Below, in pieces: positions 53,154 through 63,596 of a DNA stretch of 64,000 nucleotides. Within the stretch, counting starts at the first letter, position 1. Every line of letters begins with the position of its first letter. Position numbers and translations under genes: made by a program. Origin of the DNA: Candidatus Rhodoblastus alkanivorans (GTDB lineage: Bacteria; Pseudomonadota; Alphaproteobacteria; Rhizobiales; Beijerinckiaceae); assembly GCF_022760755.1 (NCBI RefSeq), contig NZ_JAIVFP010000001.1:2522001-2586000 (forward strand). Direction: 5' to 3'. The notes beneath the pieces were generated by a model. That model was not told the DNA's origin and ran no database searches. It saw nothing but the letters and a program-made list of their open reading frames with translations.

Positions 53154-55790
53154 GTGGACGACAGGACGGCATCATCGAAGGACGACGCGCCGCCGTGGCA
53201 TACGCTTGGCGCCGCGGACGTCGCGGCGCGCCTCGGGGCCGACCTCGACAACGGCCTGACCGCGGAAGAGGCGGCGCGGCGGCTGGCGCGCGACGGCCCC
53301 AATGAAATCCGCGAAAAGGCCGCGCGCGGCCTGTTGGCCATGCTGGCCGACCAGTTCAAGGATTTCACCATTCTCGTCCTGATCGCAGCGGCCGGCGTCG
53401 CCGGCCTCGCCGGCGAAGTCAGCGATATGCTGGTGATCCTCGCCATCGTCGTGCTCAATGCGATCATCGGTCTGGTGCAGGATTACCGCGCCGAACGCGC
53501 GATCGTCGAACTGAAGCGGCTCGCCGCGCTGAAGGCCGTCGTGCTGCGCGACGGGCGGCTCCATACGATTCCCGCCGCCGAGGCGGTCCGGGGCGACATA
53601 GCTCTGCTCGAGGCCGGCGCCGCCGCGCCCGCCGATCTGCGGCTCATCGAGGCGCCCGGGCTCAAAATGGCGGAAGCGGCGCTGACCGGCGAATCGACGC
53701 CGGTCCTCAAACAGCCGCGGGCGCTGGCCGATGCGGCCCTCGCCCTCGGCGACCGCGTCAACATGGCCTTCAAGGGCTCGACGGCGACTTACGGCCACGG
53801 ACGCGGCGTGGTCGTGGCGACCGGCATGGCCACCGAACTGGGCCGGATCGCCGCCCTGATGCAGGCGATTCCGCCAGCGCCGACGCCGCTTCAGCGCCGC
53901 CTTTCCCATTTCGGCCGCCGCCTCGCCTTGGCCCTGCTGGCGATCTGCGCGCTGGTCTTCGCGCTGGGCCTCTTGCGCGGCGCGCCGCCCCTTCTGATGC
54001 TGATGACGGCGGTAAGCCTCGCGGTCGCCGCCATTCCCGAGGCGCTGCCGGCGGTCGTGACCGTGATGTTGGCGCTCGGCGCCCAGGCCATGGCGCGCCG
54101 CAACGCTTTGGCGCGGCGCCTCCCGGCGATCGAAACGCTCGGATCGGTCAGTTTCATCGGCGCCGACAAGACCGGCACGCTGACCCTCAATCAAATGCGG
54201 GTCGTCGAGGCTTTCGTCGCCGGCAGGCGTCTTGCCGCCGCCGCGCTGGACGCGGGCGACGAAACCATTCGCCGCTTCATCGACGCCCTGGCGCTCTGCA
54301 ACGATGCCGCGGCCGGCGAGGCGGGAGAGGGCGTCGGCGATCCGATGGAGGTCGCGCTGTGGCGCATCGCGGCCGAAAAAGGACGCGCCAAGGAGCGCCT
54401 TGAGAAAGACGCGCCGCGGATCAAGGAGCTGCCGTTCGACTCCGATCGCAAGCGGATGACGACCTTTCATCGCGACGGCGACCGCTTTGTCGCCTTCACC
54501 AAGGGCGCGCCGGAAACCCTCGTCCCGCTCTGCGGCGACGACGATTTCGCGCCCGAGCGCGCGCGCCTGCTTGCGATTGCGGAAGACATGGCCGCGGACG
54601 GGCTGCGCGTCCTCGCCGTCGCCGCCCGCGCCTGGGACGCCCTGCCCGCGACCGCGGACCCTGCGGCGCTCGAATGTGGCTTGACCTTTCTCGGCTTCGT
54701 CGGCCTCCAGGACCCGCCGCGTCCCGAAGCGAAAGCGGCGGCGGCGCAATGCCGCGCCGCCGGGATCACGACGGTGATGATCACAGGCGACCACCCGGTC
54801 ACCGCGCGCGCCATCGCCGCCGCGCTGGGGATGCTGGCGCCCGGCGACGAGGTGATGACCGGGCCGGAATTACGCCTTCTGTCCGACGCCGAACTGGCGG
54901 CGCGGATGGAGCGGACCAGAATCTTCGCCCGGGTCGATCCGGAGCAGAAGCTCAGGATCGTCGAGGCGGTGCAGGCGCGCGGCGCTTTCGTCGCCATGAC
55001 CGGAGACGGCGTCAATGACGCCCCGGCGCTGCTGCGCGCCGATATCGGCGTCGCCATGGGGAAATCGGGCACGGATGTCGCGCGCGAGGCCTCGGCTCTG
55101 GTGCTGCTCGACGACAATTTCGCCACCATCGTCGCGGCCATCGCCGAAGGCCGGCGCATCTATGACAATATCCGCAAATTCATCAGCTATATTCTGACCT
55201 GCAACGCCGGCGAAATCTGGACGATTTTGCTCGCGCCCTTTTTCGGTCTGCCCATCCCCCTGCTGCCGATTCAAATTCTCTGGATCAATCTCGTCACCGA
55301 CGGCCTGCCCGGCATGGCGCTGGCCGCGGAACCGGCCGAGCGCGACATCATGCGGCGCCCGCCGCGACCGGCCGACGAAAGCATTTTCGCCCGCGGCACG
55401 GCATGGAGAATCCTCTGGGGCGGGGTGGCGATGGGCGCCATGGCCCTCATCACCCAGGCCGGCGCGCTGCGGCTTGGCGTCGACCATTGGCAGACCATGG
55501 TCTTCACCGTCCTCACCCTGTCGCAGATGGGAAATGTGCTGGCGATTCGCTCCGAGCGCGATTCCCTTTTCCGGCAGGGCCTGTTTTCCAATCCGCCGCT
55601 TCTCGGCGCGGTCGTGCTGACGATCTTCCTGCAACTTGCCGCGATCTATGCCCCGACCCTGAACGCCTTGTTCCACACCTCGCCTCTGACAGCGCGCGAA
55701 CTCGCCGCCTGCGTGGCCCTTTCGACTCCGACCTTCATGATGTTCGAGATCGAAAAATGGCTCGCGCGGCGCGGCGTCATCTCGCGATGA
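53154..55790 (+). CDS. P2-type cation-transporting ATPase (Ca2+/Mg2+-like)
   Basis: This 878-residue P-type ATPase pumps cations using ATP. It has the N-terminal GLTAEEAARRLARDGPNEI region, the TGES actuator loop (TGEST), the PEALP membrane motif in TM4, the phosphorylation site DKTGTLT (Asp338), the nucleotide-binding FDSDRKRMT/KGAPE, and GDGVNDAPAL. The pattern fits the Ca2+-type (P2A) ATPases; the ion is not fixed because selectivity residues were not examined in TM5 and TM6. The start is GTG at 53154 with AGGAGG nine bases upstream. It faces a PHA-like hydrolase gene downstream. Confidence 0.93.
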   Translation: MDDRTASSKDDAPPWHTLGAADVAARLGADLDNGLTAEEAARRLARDGPNEIREKAARGLLAMLADQFKDFTILVLIAAAGVAGLAGEVSDMLVILAIVVLNAIIGLVQDYRAERAIVELKRLAALKAVVLRDGRLHTIPAAEAVRGDIALLEAGAAAPADLRLIEAPGLKMAEAALTGESTPVLKQPRALADAALALGDRVNMAFKGSTATYGHGRGVVVATGMATELGRIAALMQAIPPAPTPLQRRLSHFGRRLALALLAICALVFALGLLRGAPPLLMLMTAVSLAVAAIPEALPAVVTVMLALGAQAMARRNALARRLPAIETLGSVSFIGADKTGTLTLNQMRVVEAFVAGRRLAAAALDAGDETIRRFIDALALCNDAAAGEAGEGVGDPMEVALWRIAAEKGRAKERLEKDAPRIKELPFDSDRKRMTTFHRDGDRFVAFTKGAPETLVPLCGDDDFAPERARLLAIAEDMAADGLRVLAVAARAWDALPATADPAALECGLTFLGFVGLQDPPRPEAKAAAAQCRAAGITTVMITGDHPVTARAIAAALGMLAPGDEVMTGPELRLLSDAELAARMERTRIFARVDPEQKLRIVEAVQARGAFVAMTGDGVNDAPALLRADIGVAMGKSGTDVAREASALVLLDDNFATIVAAIAEGRRIYDNIRKFISYILTCNAGEIWTILLAPFFGLPIPLLPIQILWINLVTDGLPGMALAAEPAERDIMRRPPRPADESIFARGTAWRILWGGVAMGAMALITQAGALRLGVDHWQTMVFTVLTLSQMGNVLAIRSERDSLFRQGLFSNPPLLGAVVLTIFLQLAAIYAPTLNALFHTSPLTARELAACVALSTPTFMMFEIEKWLARRGVISR

Positions 55791-55872
55791 AGCGCCGCCG
55801 CTTTTTCGCAAAAACGCCGCGAAAACGGGACAATCAGAAGATGATTGCGACCCCCCACCGCAGGAGCCCGCC

Positions 55873-56991
55873 ATGAAAAGGACTTCCGTCAAGAAATCCG
55901 AACTCGGTCCCATGGGTGTGCCGGCCTTCTGGCCGATGGCGCTGGCGGTGCAACTCGGTGAAGAGGGCCTGGAGCTCTTTGCGAAAAACCTCCGCTTCAT
56001 CGAGGAAGAGGTCAAAATCAACAGCGAGTTGCGGCCTAAGCTCGCGACGCCGAACAAGGTGCGACTCGATCTGCGCAGCATGAAACTCCGCGATTACGGC
56101 AAAGCCGGCGGCGTCCCCACTTTGGTGGATGCGCCCTATGCCGGCCACACCTCGATGATCGCCGACTACCATAAGGGCCAAAGCCTCATCGAGACTCTGC
56201 TCGCCAACGGCCTCGGCCATGTCGTGCTGACCGACTGGAAGTCGGCGACCGAGGATATGAAGGATCTCGAAATCGACAATTACCTCGCGGACATGGTCGT
56301 CGCCATCGACGACCTCGGCGGCAGGGTCAATCTGGTCGGCCTGTGTCAGGGCGGCTGGATGGCGGCGATGGTCGCCGCGCGCTTTCCCGACAAGGTCGCC
56401 GCGCTGGTGCTCGCCGGCGCCCCGATCGACGCGGACGCCGACGACGGGCCGATCATACGCATGGCCCACGAATCGCCGACGTCCTTTTACGAGGAGCTGG
56501 TGGCGCTCGGCGGCGGGCTGATGCGTGGCAAGTTCATGTTGCAGGGCTGGAAGAACATGCATCCCACCGAACATTATTTTCGGGAGCATATCGACCTTTA
56601 CGAGCACATGGACGATCCCGCTTATCTCGCCAAGAAAGAGGCCTTCGAAAGCTGGTACGAAAATCCGCTCGACCTTCCCGGGCGCTGGTATCTCCAGGCG
56701 ATCACCCAATTGTTCAAGGAAAACCGCTTCTTCAAGGGCGAGTTCGTCGGGCTCGGCCGCAGGCTCGATCTGCGCGACATTACCTGCCCGACCTATCTGC
56801 TCGCCGGAGCGTCCGACGACATTACGCCCCCGGAACAGGTGCTCGCCGCCGCCAAAAAACTCGGGACGGCGCCTGAAAAGATCGTCTCGAAAACCGCGCC
56901 GGGCGGGCACATCGGCCTGTTCATGGGCGCAGGGACGCTGAAGGACTATTGGCCGGACATCGGCCGCTGGATCGCGGCGCAATCCGCCTGA
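55873..56991 (+). CDS. PHA synthase-like alpha/beta hydrolase
   Basis: The 372-residue protein has an alpha/beta hydrolase core with the PHA-synthase-like nucleophile motif GLCQGGW (Cys158), Asp in GASDDITPP and His in PGGHIGLFMG, the triad expected of polyester synthases. It is shorter than class I PhaC (about 560-600 residues), lacking its N-terminal domain. It may be a small relative that acts on hydroxyalkanoates or another ester. The ATG at 55873 has AGGAG seven bases upstream. It follows the P-type ATPase by 82 bases on the same strand, possibly co-transcribed. Confidence 0.82.
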   Translation: MKRTSVKKSELGPMGVPAFWPMALAVQLGEEGLELFAKNLRFIEEEVKINSELRPKLATPNKVRLDLRSMKLRDYGKAGGVPTLVDAPYAGHTSMIADYHKGQSLIETLLANGLGHVVLTDWKSATEDMKDLEIDNYLADMVVAIDDLGGRVNLVGLCQGGWMAAMVAARFPDKVAALVLAGAPIDADADDGPIIRMAHESPTSFYEELVALGGGLMRGKFMLQGWKNMHPTEHYFREHIDLYEHMDDPAYLAKKEAFESWYENPLDLPGRWYLQAITQLFKENRFFKGEFVGLGRRLDLRDITCPTYLLAGASDDITPPEQVLAAAKKLGTAPEKIVSKTAPGGHIGLFMGAGTLKDYWPDIGRWIAAQSA

Positions 56992-57228
56992 GCGGGAGGC
57001 GAACGGATTGGAGCGACGGCTTGCGCGCTGAGAGCTACGCCGCCGCATCCGGAATGCGGGCCGATGAAATTCGCCCGACCTGCGCGATGGACCGATTTTG
57101 CCCGACCATCGCCGGTTCGTTTCAACCGTCTCGCGCGGCGTCCGCCTTAACCATGCGGAATCCACGGGTCAATTTCCGGCACGCGTCTTGCCGATCCCGG
57201 TCGGCACATCCTCGAAGGGAGGCGGGCC

Positions 57229-57594
57229 ATGATCAGGATGCTGAGCGGATCGCCAGACAATTTATTAGCGCTGTTGGTGGGCGGAACCGTGATCGAACGC
57301 GATATCGAAACGATCGTCGGCGCGTGGCTGGACGAGCATGAGGACCATGTCGGCCATGATCGCCTCGTTCTCGAAGTAGAACACGATTTTGACGGCTATG
57401 ATGCCGAAATCGTACATGCACTGTCTCATTTCGCGGCGCCGAAACGCCGCTTCGAGCGCATCGCCGTCGTCGCCGACGGGAGTTTTTCGCCCTTCGCGCG
57501 CGAAATGCTGGCGCTCTCCTATGGCGGCCTGCTCCGGTTCTTTCCGGCCGACGAGACCAACATCAGCCTCGCCTTTGCGTGGGCGGCGGCGTGA
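57229..57594 (+). CDS. SpoIIAA/STAS-like small protein
   Basis: The 121-residue protein resembles the SpoIIAA-like family: VIERDIETIVGAWLDEHEDHV, then LVLEVEHDFDGYDAEIVHALSHFA, then FERIAVVADGSFSPFAREML and a C-terminal YGGLLRFFPADETNIS. These domains are thought to bind lipids or partner proteins. The ATG at 57229 has GGGAGG about six bases upstream. It is on the same strand as the hydrolase 237 bases before it. Confidence 0.82.
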   Translation: MIRMLSGSPDNLLALLVGGTVIERDIETIVGAWLDEHEDHVGHDRLVLEVEHDFDGYDAEIVHALSHFAAPKRRFERIAVVADGSFSPFAREMLALSYGGLLRFFPADETNISLAFAWAAA

Positions 57595-57631
57595 ACGCGC
57601 CGACGGAATAAATGCAAGAGCCGTCCTGGCC

Positions 57632-58318
57632 TCAGCCCGCGATCCAGAGGATGGCGTGGACGATCCGGTCGGTGAGTTCGGCGACGCCATGCCAGACGAA
57701 GTTGAGATCGAGTCCGGTCTGCGCGCCGAGCCAGGGCAGGAACAGCAAAGCCGTGATGAGGATCATCATGCCGAAGGGTTCGAGCGACGCCAGCGCGCGC
57801 GACAGCGCGCCCGGCAGGAGCCCGACCAGAATGCGCCCGCCGTCGAGCGGCGGAATCGGCAGTAGATTGAACACCGCGAGCAATGCATTAATGAGCAAAG
57901 CGTTCTTGAGGTTGTCGGCGACCCAGTCCGCGACGCCCTGCGGCAGAATGAAGAGAAGCCGGAACAACAGGGCGCTGACCAGAGCCAGGAAGAAATTCAT
58001 CGCCGGCCCGGCCGCGGCGACGAAGATGGAATCGCGCTTGGGGCTGCGCAGCGCGCTGAAATCGACCGGAACGGGCTTGGCGTAGCCGAACAGGAACGGC
58101 GCGCGCGTCAGCATCAGCAGCGCCGGCAGCAGAACGGTGCCGAACGGGTCGACATGTTTGAACGGATTGAGGGTGACCCTGCCCAGCCGCTCGGCGGTAT
58201 TGTCGCCGAACAGGCGCGCGACATAGCCATGCGCCGCCTCGTGCAAGGTGATGGCGAGCACCAGGGGCGCCACCCACACCGAAATCTGATAGAGCAGCGC
58301 CGCCGTCGTGTGAGACAA
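57632..58318 (-). CDS. Site-2-protease-type M50 metalloprotease
   Basis: This 228-residue membrane protease has the zinc-binding HEAAH at 26-30 in the first helix and the third ligand region NLLPIPPLDGG near 147-157, with five to six membrane helices. It is the short M50B form without PDZ domain, as in many bacteria. It cleaves membrane substrates, but the target is unknown. The gene is just downstream of ftsH (gap ten bases), implying a shared transcript. Confidence 0.9.
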   Translation of the reverse strand: MSHTTAALLYQISVWVAPLVLAITLHEAAHGYVARLFGDNTAERLGRVTLNPFKHVDPFGTVLLPALLMLTRAPFLFGYAKPVPVDFSALRSPKRDSIFVAAAGPAMNFFLALVSALLFRLLFILPQGVADWVADNLKNALLINALLAVFNLLPIPPLDGGRILVGLLPGALSRALASLEPFGMMILITALLFLPWLGAQTGLDLNFVWHGVAELTDRIVHAILWIAG

Positions 58319-58328
58319 GAGATCGATC

Positions 58329-60170
58329 CTATTGCGCCGCCACCGCGCCTGCCGCGCGCATCTCGTCGCGTAAAGGCTTCAGCGCGGCTTCGTCAAGGGT
58401 TTCGCGTTCGAGCAGCAGTTTCGCGCCACGTTCGAGCGTGGCGCGGCTGCCGGCGAGAATGGCGACCGTGCGGTCGAAAGCGCCGGCGACGATTTTTTGA
58501 ACGGCCTCGTCGATGGCGTGCGCGGTTTCGTCGCTGTAGCGCCTCTGATGAAAGCCGTCGAAACCGGGCGGAGCATTCAGGAAGGGCGACGGCGCGCTCT
58601 CGTAGGAGACCGGCCCGAGCCGACTTTCCATGCCGAAGCGCGTGACCATGTCGCGGGCGATGTCGGTCACCTTGGCGAGATCGTCGGCCGCGCCGGTCGA
58701 CAGATGATGGAACACCGTCCATTCGGCGGCGCGCCCGCCGAGAAGAACCGTCATTTTGTCCAGCAGTTCATCCTGCGTGATCACATAGCGGTCCTCGGTC
58801 GGGCGCTGGATCGTATAGCCCAGCGCGCCGATTCCACGCGGAATGATCGACACTTTATGCACCACGTCGGCCCTGGGCAGCGACATGGCCACGAGCGCAT
58901 GGCCCATTTCATGATAGGCGACGAACTCCCGCTCTTTCGGGCTCAGCACACGCTTCTTCTTTTCGAGGCCCGCGACCATGCGTTCGACGCCCTCGGTGAA
59001 ATCGCTCATCGCGATTTCCTCGGCGTCGCGGCGCGTGGCGACAAGGGCGGCCTCATTGACCAGATTGGCGAGGTCCGCGCCGGTGAAGCCGGGCGTCAGG
59101 CTTGCGATCTTTTCGGCGGAAACGTCGGGGCCGAGCTTGTGGCCCTTGAGATAGAGGTTGACGATTTCGATCCGGCCGCCTTTGTCCGGCCGGTCGACCA
59201 GCACCTGGCGGTCGAAACGGCCCGCGCGCAAAAGCGCGGGATCAAGGATTTCCGGGCGGTTGGTCGCGGCGAGCAGCACCAAGCCGCTGCGCGAGTCGAA
59301 GCCGTCGAGTTCGACCAGGAGCTGGTTGAGCGTCTGCTCCTTCTCGTCATGCCCCATATAGGGATAGGCGCCGCGGGCGCGGCCGAGCGCGTCAAGCTCG
59401 TCGATGAAAATGATCGCCGGCGCCTTCTGGCTGGCCTGTTCGAACAGGTCGCGCACCCGCGCCGCGCCGACGCCCACGAACATTTCGACGAATTCGGAGC
59501 CGTTGATCGAGAAGAACGGCACGCCCGCCTCGCCGGCGACCGCCCGGCCGAGCAGCGTCTTGCCGGTTCCCGGCGGCCCGATCAGCAGCACGCCTTTGGG
59601 CATACGTGCGCCGAGCCGGCCGTATTCCTTGGGATTTTTGAGGAAATCCACGATTTCTTCGAGTTCGGCCTTGGCTTCGTCGGCGCCCGCGACATCCTTG
59701 AAGGTCGTCTTGGTGTTGGTCTCGACATAAACCTTGGCCTTGCTCCGGCCGATCGACATGAGGCCGCCGACGCCGCCCTGATCGGCAGCCATACGGCGGA
59801 ACCAGAACATCCACAGTCCGAAGAACAGCGCGGTCGGAACGACCCAGGACAGCAGCGTGCTGAGGAAATGGCTTTCGATCGCGCCCGAAAACTTCACGTG
59901 ATTGCGCTGGAGTTCGGCGGCGAGTTCGGGCGCGACCCGCGTCGTCACGAATTGATCGACGCCGTCCTTCTCCGCCTTCTTCCATTTGCCCTGGATATAA
60001 TCGCCCGAGACCCGCACCTCGGCGATCTTGCCGGAATGAAGGTCGTCGAGGAACTGGCTATAGGGAACGGACGCGATCTTGTCCGCCGCGGCCCAGGTCT
60101 GGGCGATCAGGACGACGCCGAAGAGCGCGGCCATCCAATACCAGAAATGCCATTGCTGTCTTTTGTCCAT
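58329..60170 (-). CDS. ftsH: FtsH-family ATP-dependent membrane protease
   Basis: FtsH degrades membrane and short-lived proteins. The 613 residues have the N-terminal membrane segment, periplasmic domain and second helix, then AAA+ with Walker A GPPGTGKT at 198-205, [13 protein letters not shown] (Walker B), the SRH region [21 protein letters not shown], and the zinc motif HEMGH at 420-424. The sequence is complete. Its length and the absence of the typical ftsH neighbours (tilS, hflKC) suggest an accessory copy rather than the essential one. The ATG at 60170 has GGAGG upstream. It precedes the M50 gene. Confidence 0.92.
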   Translation of the reverse strand: MDKRQQWHFWYWMAALFGVVLIAQTWAAADKIASVPYSQFLDDLHSGKIAEVRVSGDYIQGKWKKAEKDGVDQFVTTRVAPELAAELQRNHVKFSGAIESHFLSTLLSWVVPTALFFGLWMFWFRRMAADQGGVGGLMSIGRSKAKVYVETNTKTTFKDVAGADEAKAELEEIVDFLKNPKEYGRLGARMPKGVLLIGPPGTGKTLLGRAVAGEAGVPFFSINGSEFVEMFVGVGAARVRDLFEQASQKAPAIIFIDELDALGRARGAYPYMGHDEKEQTLNQLLVELDGFDSRSGLVLLAATNRPEILDPALLRAGRFDRQVLVDRPDKGGRIEIVNLYLKGHKLGPDVSAEKIASLTPGFTGADLANLVNEAALVATRRDAEEIAMSDFTEGVERMVAGLEKKKRVLSPKEREFVAYHEMGHALVAMSLPRADVVHKVSIIPRGIGALGYTIQRPTEDRYVITQDELLDKMTVLLGGRAAEWTVFHHLSTGAADDLAKVTDIARDMVTRFGMESRLGPVSYESAPSPFLNAPPGFDGFHQRRYSDETAHAIDEAVQKIVAGAFDRTVAILAGSRATLERGAKLLLERETLDEAALKPLRDEMRAAGAVAAQ

Positions 60171-60284
60171 GGCGCGCCTCCGGCGCGGCGATACGGCGTC
60201 AAACCAGACAAATGCCCTTCGCCTGCCTATCCTATTTAGGAACGGGCGCCGTCCCGGTTCAACCGCCGCGCCCCTGCTTTGCTC

Positions 60285-63200
60285 TCACGTCGCCACCGTC
60301 GGGGGCGGCGACGCCCAACGCCGCCGGCGCGCATCCTGCCAGCAATAATAGACCAGCGGGATGACGAACAAAGTGAGCGTCGTCGAGGCGAGCGCCCCGA
60401 AAATCAGCGAAATCGCCAGGCCCCCGAACACCGGATCCGACACCATGATCGCCGAGCCGAGGATGATGGCGAGCGCGGTCAGAATGATCGGCCGCAGGCG
60501 CACGGCCCCCGCCTCCATCACCGCGTCCTCCAAAGACAGGCCCTCGGCGCGGCGCGCCAGGATGAAGTCGATGAGCAGCAGCGAATTGCGCACGACAATG
60601 CCAGCGAGGGCGATCACGCCGATCATCGAGGTCGCGGTGAAGGGCTCGTGCATCGCCCAATGGCCGGGAAAGACCCCGATCAAAGTCAGCGGGATCGCCC
60701 CCATGACCACGACGGGCATGAAGAACGAGCTGTAATAGCCGGCCAGCAGCAGATAGATCAGCAGCAGCGCGACGATGAAGGCGGCGCCGAGGTCGCGGAA
60801 GACGTCGAGGGTGAGCCGCATTTCGCCGAGCCAGTGCAGGGCGTAATGGTTGACGTCGTCCGGCTGCGCCGCGACAAGGCCGAGATTGCCGACGATGAGT
60901 TTCTGGCCGTTCGCCAGCTTCCGGCCGGATAGCTCCTTGGTGAGCGCGATCACGCCATTGACCGGGCTCGACCGCAGCATGTGGCCGGTGACATAGGACA
61001 CGGGATGCTGGTCGCGGGTGAAGATCCACTGGTCGGCGGGAAGCTTTTCGACATGGGCGATGGACGAAAGCGCGACCGGTTTGCCCGCCTTGTCGGTCAG
61101 GTAGATTCCATCGAGCGCGCTCGCGCCGATCCGCTGGGGCCGAGGCAGACGCAGGATGATCGGGACCGGCTCGCGCGCCGTCGGGTCGTGCGTCGACCCG
61201 GCCTGGACGCCGGCGAAATAGGCGCTGATCGCCGCCGCCGCCGCCTGCGCCGAAAATCCGGCGATCGCCGCGGGCTGCGGATCGATCACCACCTTGAATT
61301 CATCGACCTCATGCTGGACCGAACTGTCCACATTGATCATGCCATAGACGCGCGGATAATATTTGGTGCGGAACTCTTCCGCCAGATTGCGCAAAGTCGC
61401 GTAATCGGGGCCGTAGATCGCCGCCATCATCTGCGAGCGCACCGGCGGCCCGGGCGGCGTCTCCCTGATCTTGATGCGCGTCTCGGGAAAGGCGGCGCGC
61501 ACCGGCGCCAGCGCGGCATAAAGCTTCTCCGCGATCTGGTGGGAGCCGATGGCGCGGTCGTGTTTCGAGACCAGATTGACGCGAATCTGCGCAAAGTTCG
61601 GCCCGGCGAGATAGACGTCGCCCCTGACCAGCGCGGCGAAATCTTCCGGCGCCGCCTCGCCCAGAAAAGTCTGGTAATTGGTGACATAGGGCGTTCCCGC
61701 AAGCATGCCGTCCACCGCCGCGGCGACCCGGCCGGTGTCTTCGAGCGGCGTCCCCTCCGGCGCGTCGATCTCGACGAGAAAAGTATCGACATTGTCGTCG
61801 GGCAGCATTTTCAGGCCGACGCCGAAAGATGAGAGCGGACCGTTGGTCCCCTGCGGGCGGATGAATTGCCACGCCGGCTGCGCCATGGCGCCGAGCAGCA
61901 GCACGAAAACCACGCCCATGAAGACGCGCCGCGGCCCGGTATGCAGCAAAGGCCGGAAGAGTTTCAGATAGGCGGCGCGCATCCAGTCCCGCTTTTCCGC
62001 GCCGCGCTCGTCCAGCGCCTTCTCGTGCTCGGCGACGATCCGCAGCGCCTTCCGCCGCAGCCAGCGGTAGGCGATATAGGGCACGACCGTATAGGCCATG
62101 AACAAAGAGGCGATCATCGCCACCGGCGCATTGAACGGAATCGGCATCATGAAGGGCCCCATCATGCCGGTGACGAAGGCCATGGGGATCAGGGCCAGCA
62201 TGACGGTCAAAGTGGCGATGATGGTGGGCTTGCCGATTTCATTGGCCGCCGCGATCACCAGCCGGCTCAGATTGCGCTGCGGCGCGTGATGGAGATGGCG
62301 GTGAATGTTCTCGATCACCACAATGCTGTCATCGACCAGCAGGCCGAGCGACAGGATGAGGGCGAAGAGCGTGATGCGGTTGATGGTCTGGCCCGCAACC
62401 CAGCCGACGCCCAGAACCACGAACAGAATGAGCGGAATGGAGAGCGCGACCACCCCCGCCTCGCGCCAGCCGAGGAAAGCGAGCAGGATGGCGACCACGG
62501 CGACGATGGCGATGGTCAGATGTTCCATCAAAGTGTTGACCGCGTCATTGGCGGTGGCGCCGTCATCGCGGGTAAAGGTGGCGAAAACGCCCTGCGGCAG
62601 GGCCTCGGCCTTGATCCGTTGAAGCTTGGCGAGCACGGCCTCGGCGACATCGACGCCGTTCGTGCCCTTCTGCCGCGCGATGGCGATGGTGACGGCCGGC
62701 CCGGCCGCTTCGGCCTTATCCTTGGCCGAAGGGCCGAAGGCGATGAAGGAGCGCACGTCCGAGGACGCCGGGGCCGAGGTTACGGTCGCGACGTCGCGCA
62801 GGAAGACGGGATGACCATTATGGACGGCGACCACCACGGCGCCAACGGCCTCGGCGTCGCCGAGCGCGCCGGCGACGCGGATCGGATGCTCGCGGTTGTC
62901 GGTGACGACATGGCCGGCGGGGCTGTTGACATTGGTGGTCTCGATCGCCGCCCGGACCGCGTCGGGACTGAGGCCATAGCCCACGAGCCTGGCCGGGTCG
63001 AGCCACACCCTGACCGCGCGCGCGGCCGCGCCCTGAATCGTGGTCTTGCCGACGCCGGGCACATTGGTCAACTGTTCCAGGACATGCAGCGCGACATTGC
63101 GCAAACTGTCGGTCGGAATTTTTGACGAGCTGAAGGTGAGCGTGAGGATCGGGACGTCGAACAGGCTCAGTTGCTGAACGAAGGGCTGGCGCGCCCCCGG

Positions 63201-63596
63201 CGGCAGACGGTCGATATTGCTGCTGATCTGGTTATAGACCCGGACGAGGCTCTTCTCCTCGTCCTGCCCGACCTTGAAACGAACGGTGACCATGGCGAGG
63301 TCGTCCTGCGCCGTTCCGTAAGTGTGATCGACGTCGGGTATGGCGGCGAGCAAAGCTTCGAGCGGGCGCACTACCTGATTGAGCATTTCGGGCGCGCTGA
63401 AGCCGGGCCGCTGAACCGTGACATTGACGACCGGGACGATGATGTCGGGATTATAGGTGCGCGGCGTCAGCACGACCGCCAGCGCCCCGAAGACCGTGAT
63501 CGCCAGGATGATGAGCGGCGTCAGCTTGGAATGCAGAAAGGCGCGCGCGATCCTTCCCGTGACGTTGAGGCTCGCGCGCCCTTCCCGCTCAGCCAT
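60285..63596 (-). CDS. RND efflux transporter permease (AcrB/HAE-type)
   Basis: This 1103-residue inner-membrane pump exports drugs or other small molecules with proton import. It has the N-terminal helix, the two large periplasmic loops, a central LVDDSIVVIEN motif in TM4 (Asp pair for proton relay), the second half LIYLLLAGYYSS and the GIVVRNSLLLIDFI helix. The gene lies directly after the adaptor gene; the start at 63596 overlaps the adaptor stop by eight bases. Substrate cannot be told. Confidence 0.93.
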   Translation of the reverse strand: MAEREGRASLNVTGRIARAFLHSKLTPLIILAITVFGALAVVLTPRTYNPDIIVPVVNVTVQRPGFSAPEMLNQVVRPLEALLAAIPDVDHTYGTAQDDLAMVTVRFKVGQDEEKSLVRVYNQISSNIDRLPPGARQPFVQQLSLFDVPILTLTFSSSKIPTDSLRNVALHVLEQLTNVPGVGKTTIQGAAARAVRVWLDPARLVGYGLSPDAVRAAIETTNVNSPAGHVVTDNREHPIRVAGALGDAEAVGAVVVAVHNGHPVFLRDVATVTSAPASSDVRSFIAFGPSAKDKAEAAGPAVTIAIARQKGTNGVDVAEAVLAKLQRIKAEALPQGVFATFTRDDGATANDAVNTLMEHLTIAIVAVVAILLAFLGWREAGVVALSIPLILFVVLGVGWVAGQTINRITLFALILSLGLLVDDSIVVIENIHRHLHHAPQRNLSRLVIAAANEIGKPTIIATLTVMLALIPMAFVTGMMGPFMMPIPFNAPVAMIASLFMAYTVVPYIAYRWLRRKALRIVAEHEKALDERGAEKRDWMRAAYLKLFRPLLHTGPRRVFMGVVFVLLLGAMAQPAWQFIRPQGTNGPLSSFGVGLKMLPDDNVDTFLVEIDAPEGTPLEDTGRVAAAVDGMLAGTPYVTNYQTFLGEAAPEDFAALVRGDVYLAGPNFAQIRVNLVSKHDRAIGSHQIAEKLYAALAPVRAAFPETRIKIRETPPGPPVRSQMMAAIYGPDYATLRNLAEEFRTKYYPRVYGMINVDSSVQHEVDEFKVVIDPQPAAIAGFSAQAAAAAISAYFAGVQAGSTHDPTAREPVPIILRLPRPQRIGASALDGIYLTDKAGKPVALSSIAHVEKLPADQWIFTRDQHPVSYVTGHMLRSSPVNGVIALTKELSGRKLANGQKLIVGNLGLVAAQPDDVNHYALHWLGEMRLTLDVFRDLGAAFIVALLLIYLLLAGYYSSFFMPVVVMGAIPLTLIGVFPGHWAMHEPFTATSMIGVIALAGIVVRNSLLLIDFILARRAEGLSLEDAVMEAGAVRLRPIILTALAIILGSAIMVSDPVFGGLAISLIFGALASTTLTLFVIPLVYYCWQDARRRRWASPPPTVAT

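Noticed and set aside
58497-60239. 580-codon plus-strand frame opposite ftsH
   Set aside because: Antisense shadow of ftsH; no domain or start signal.
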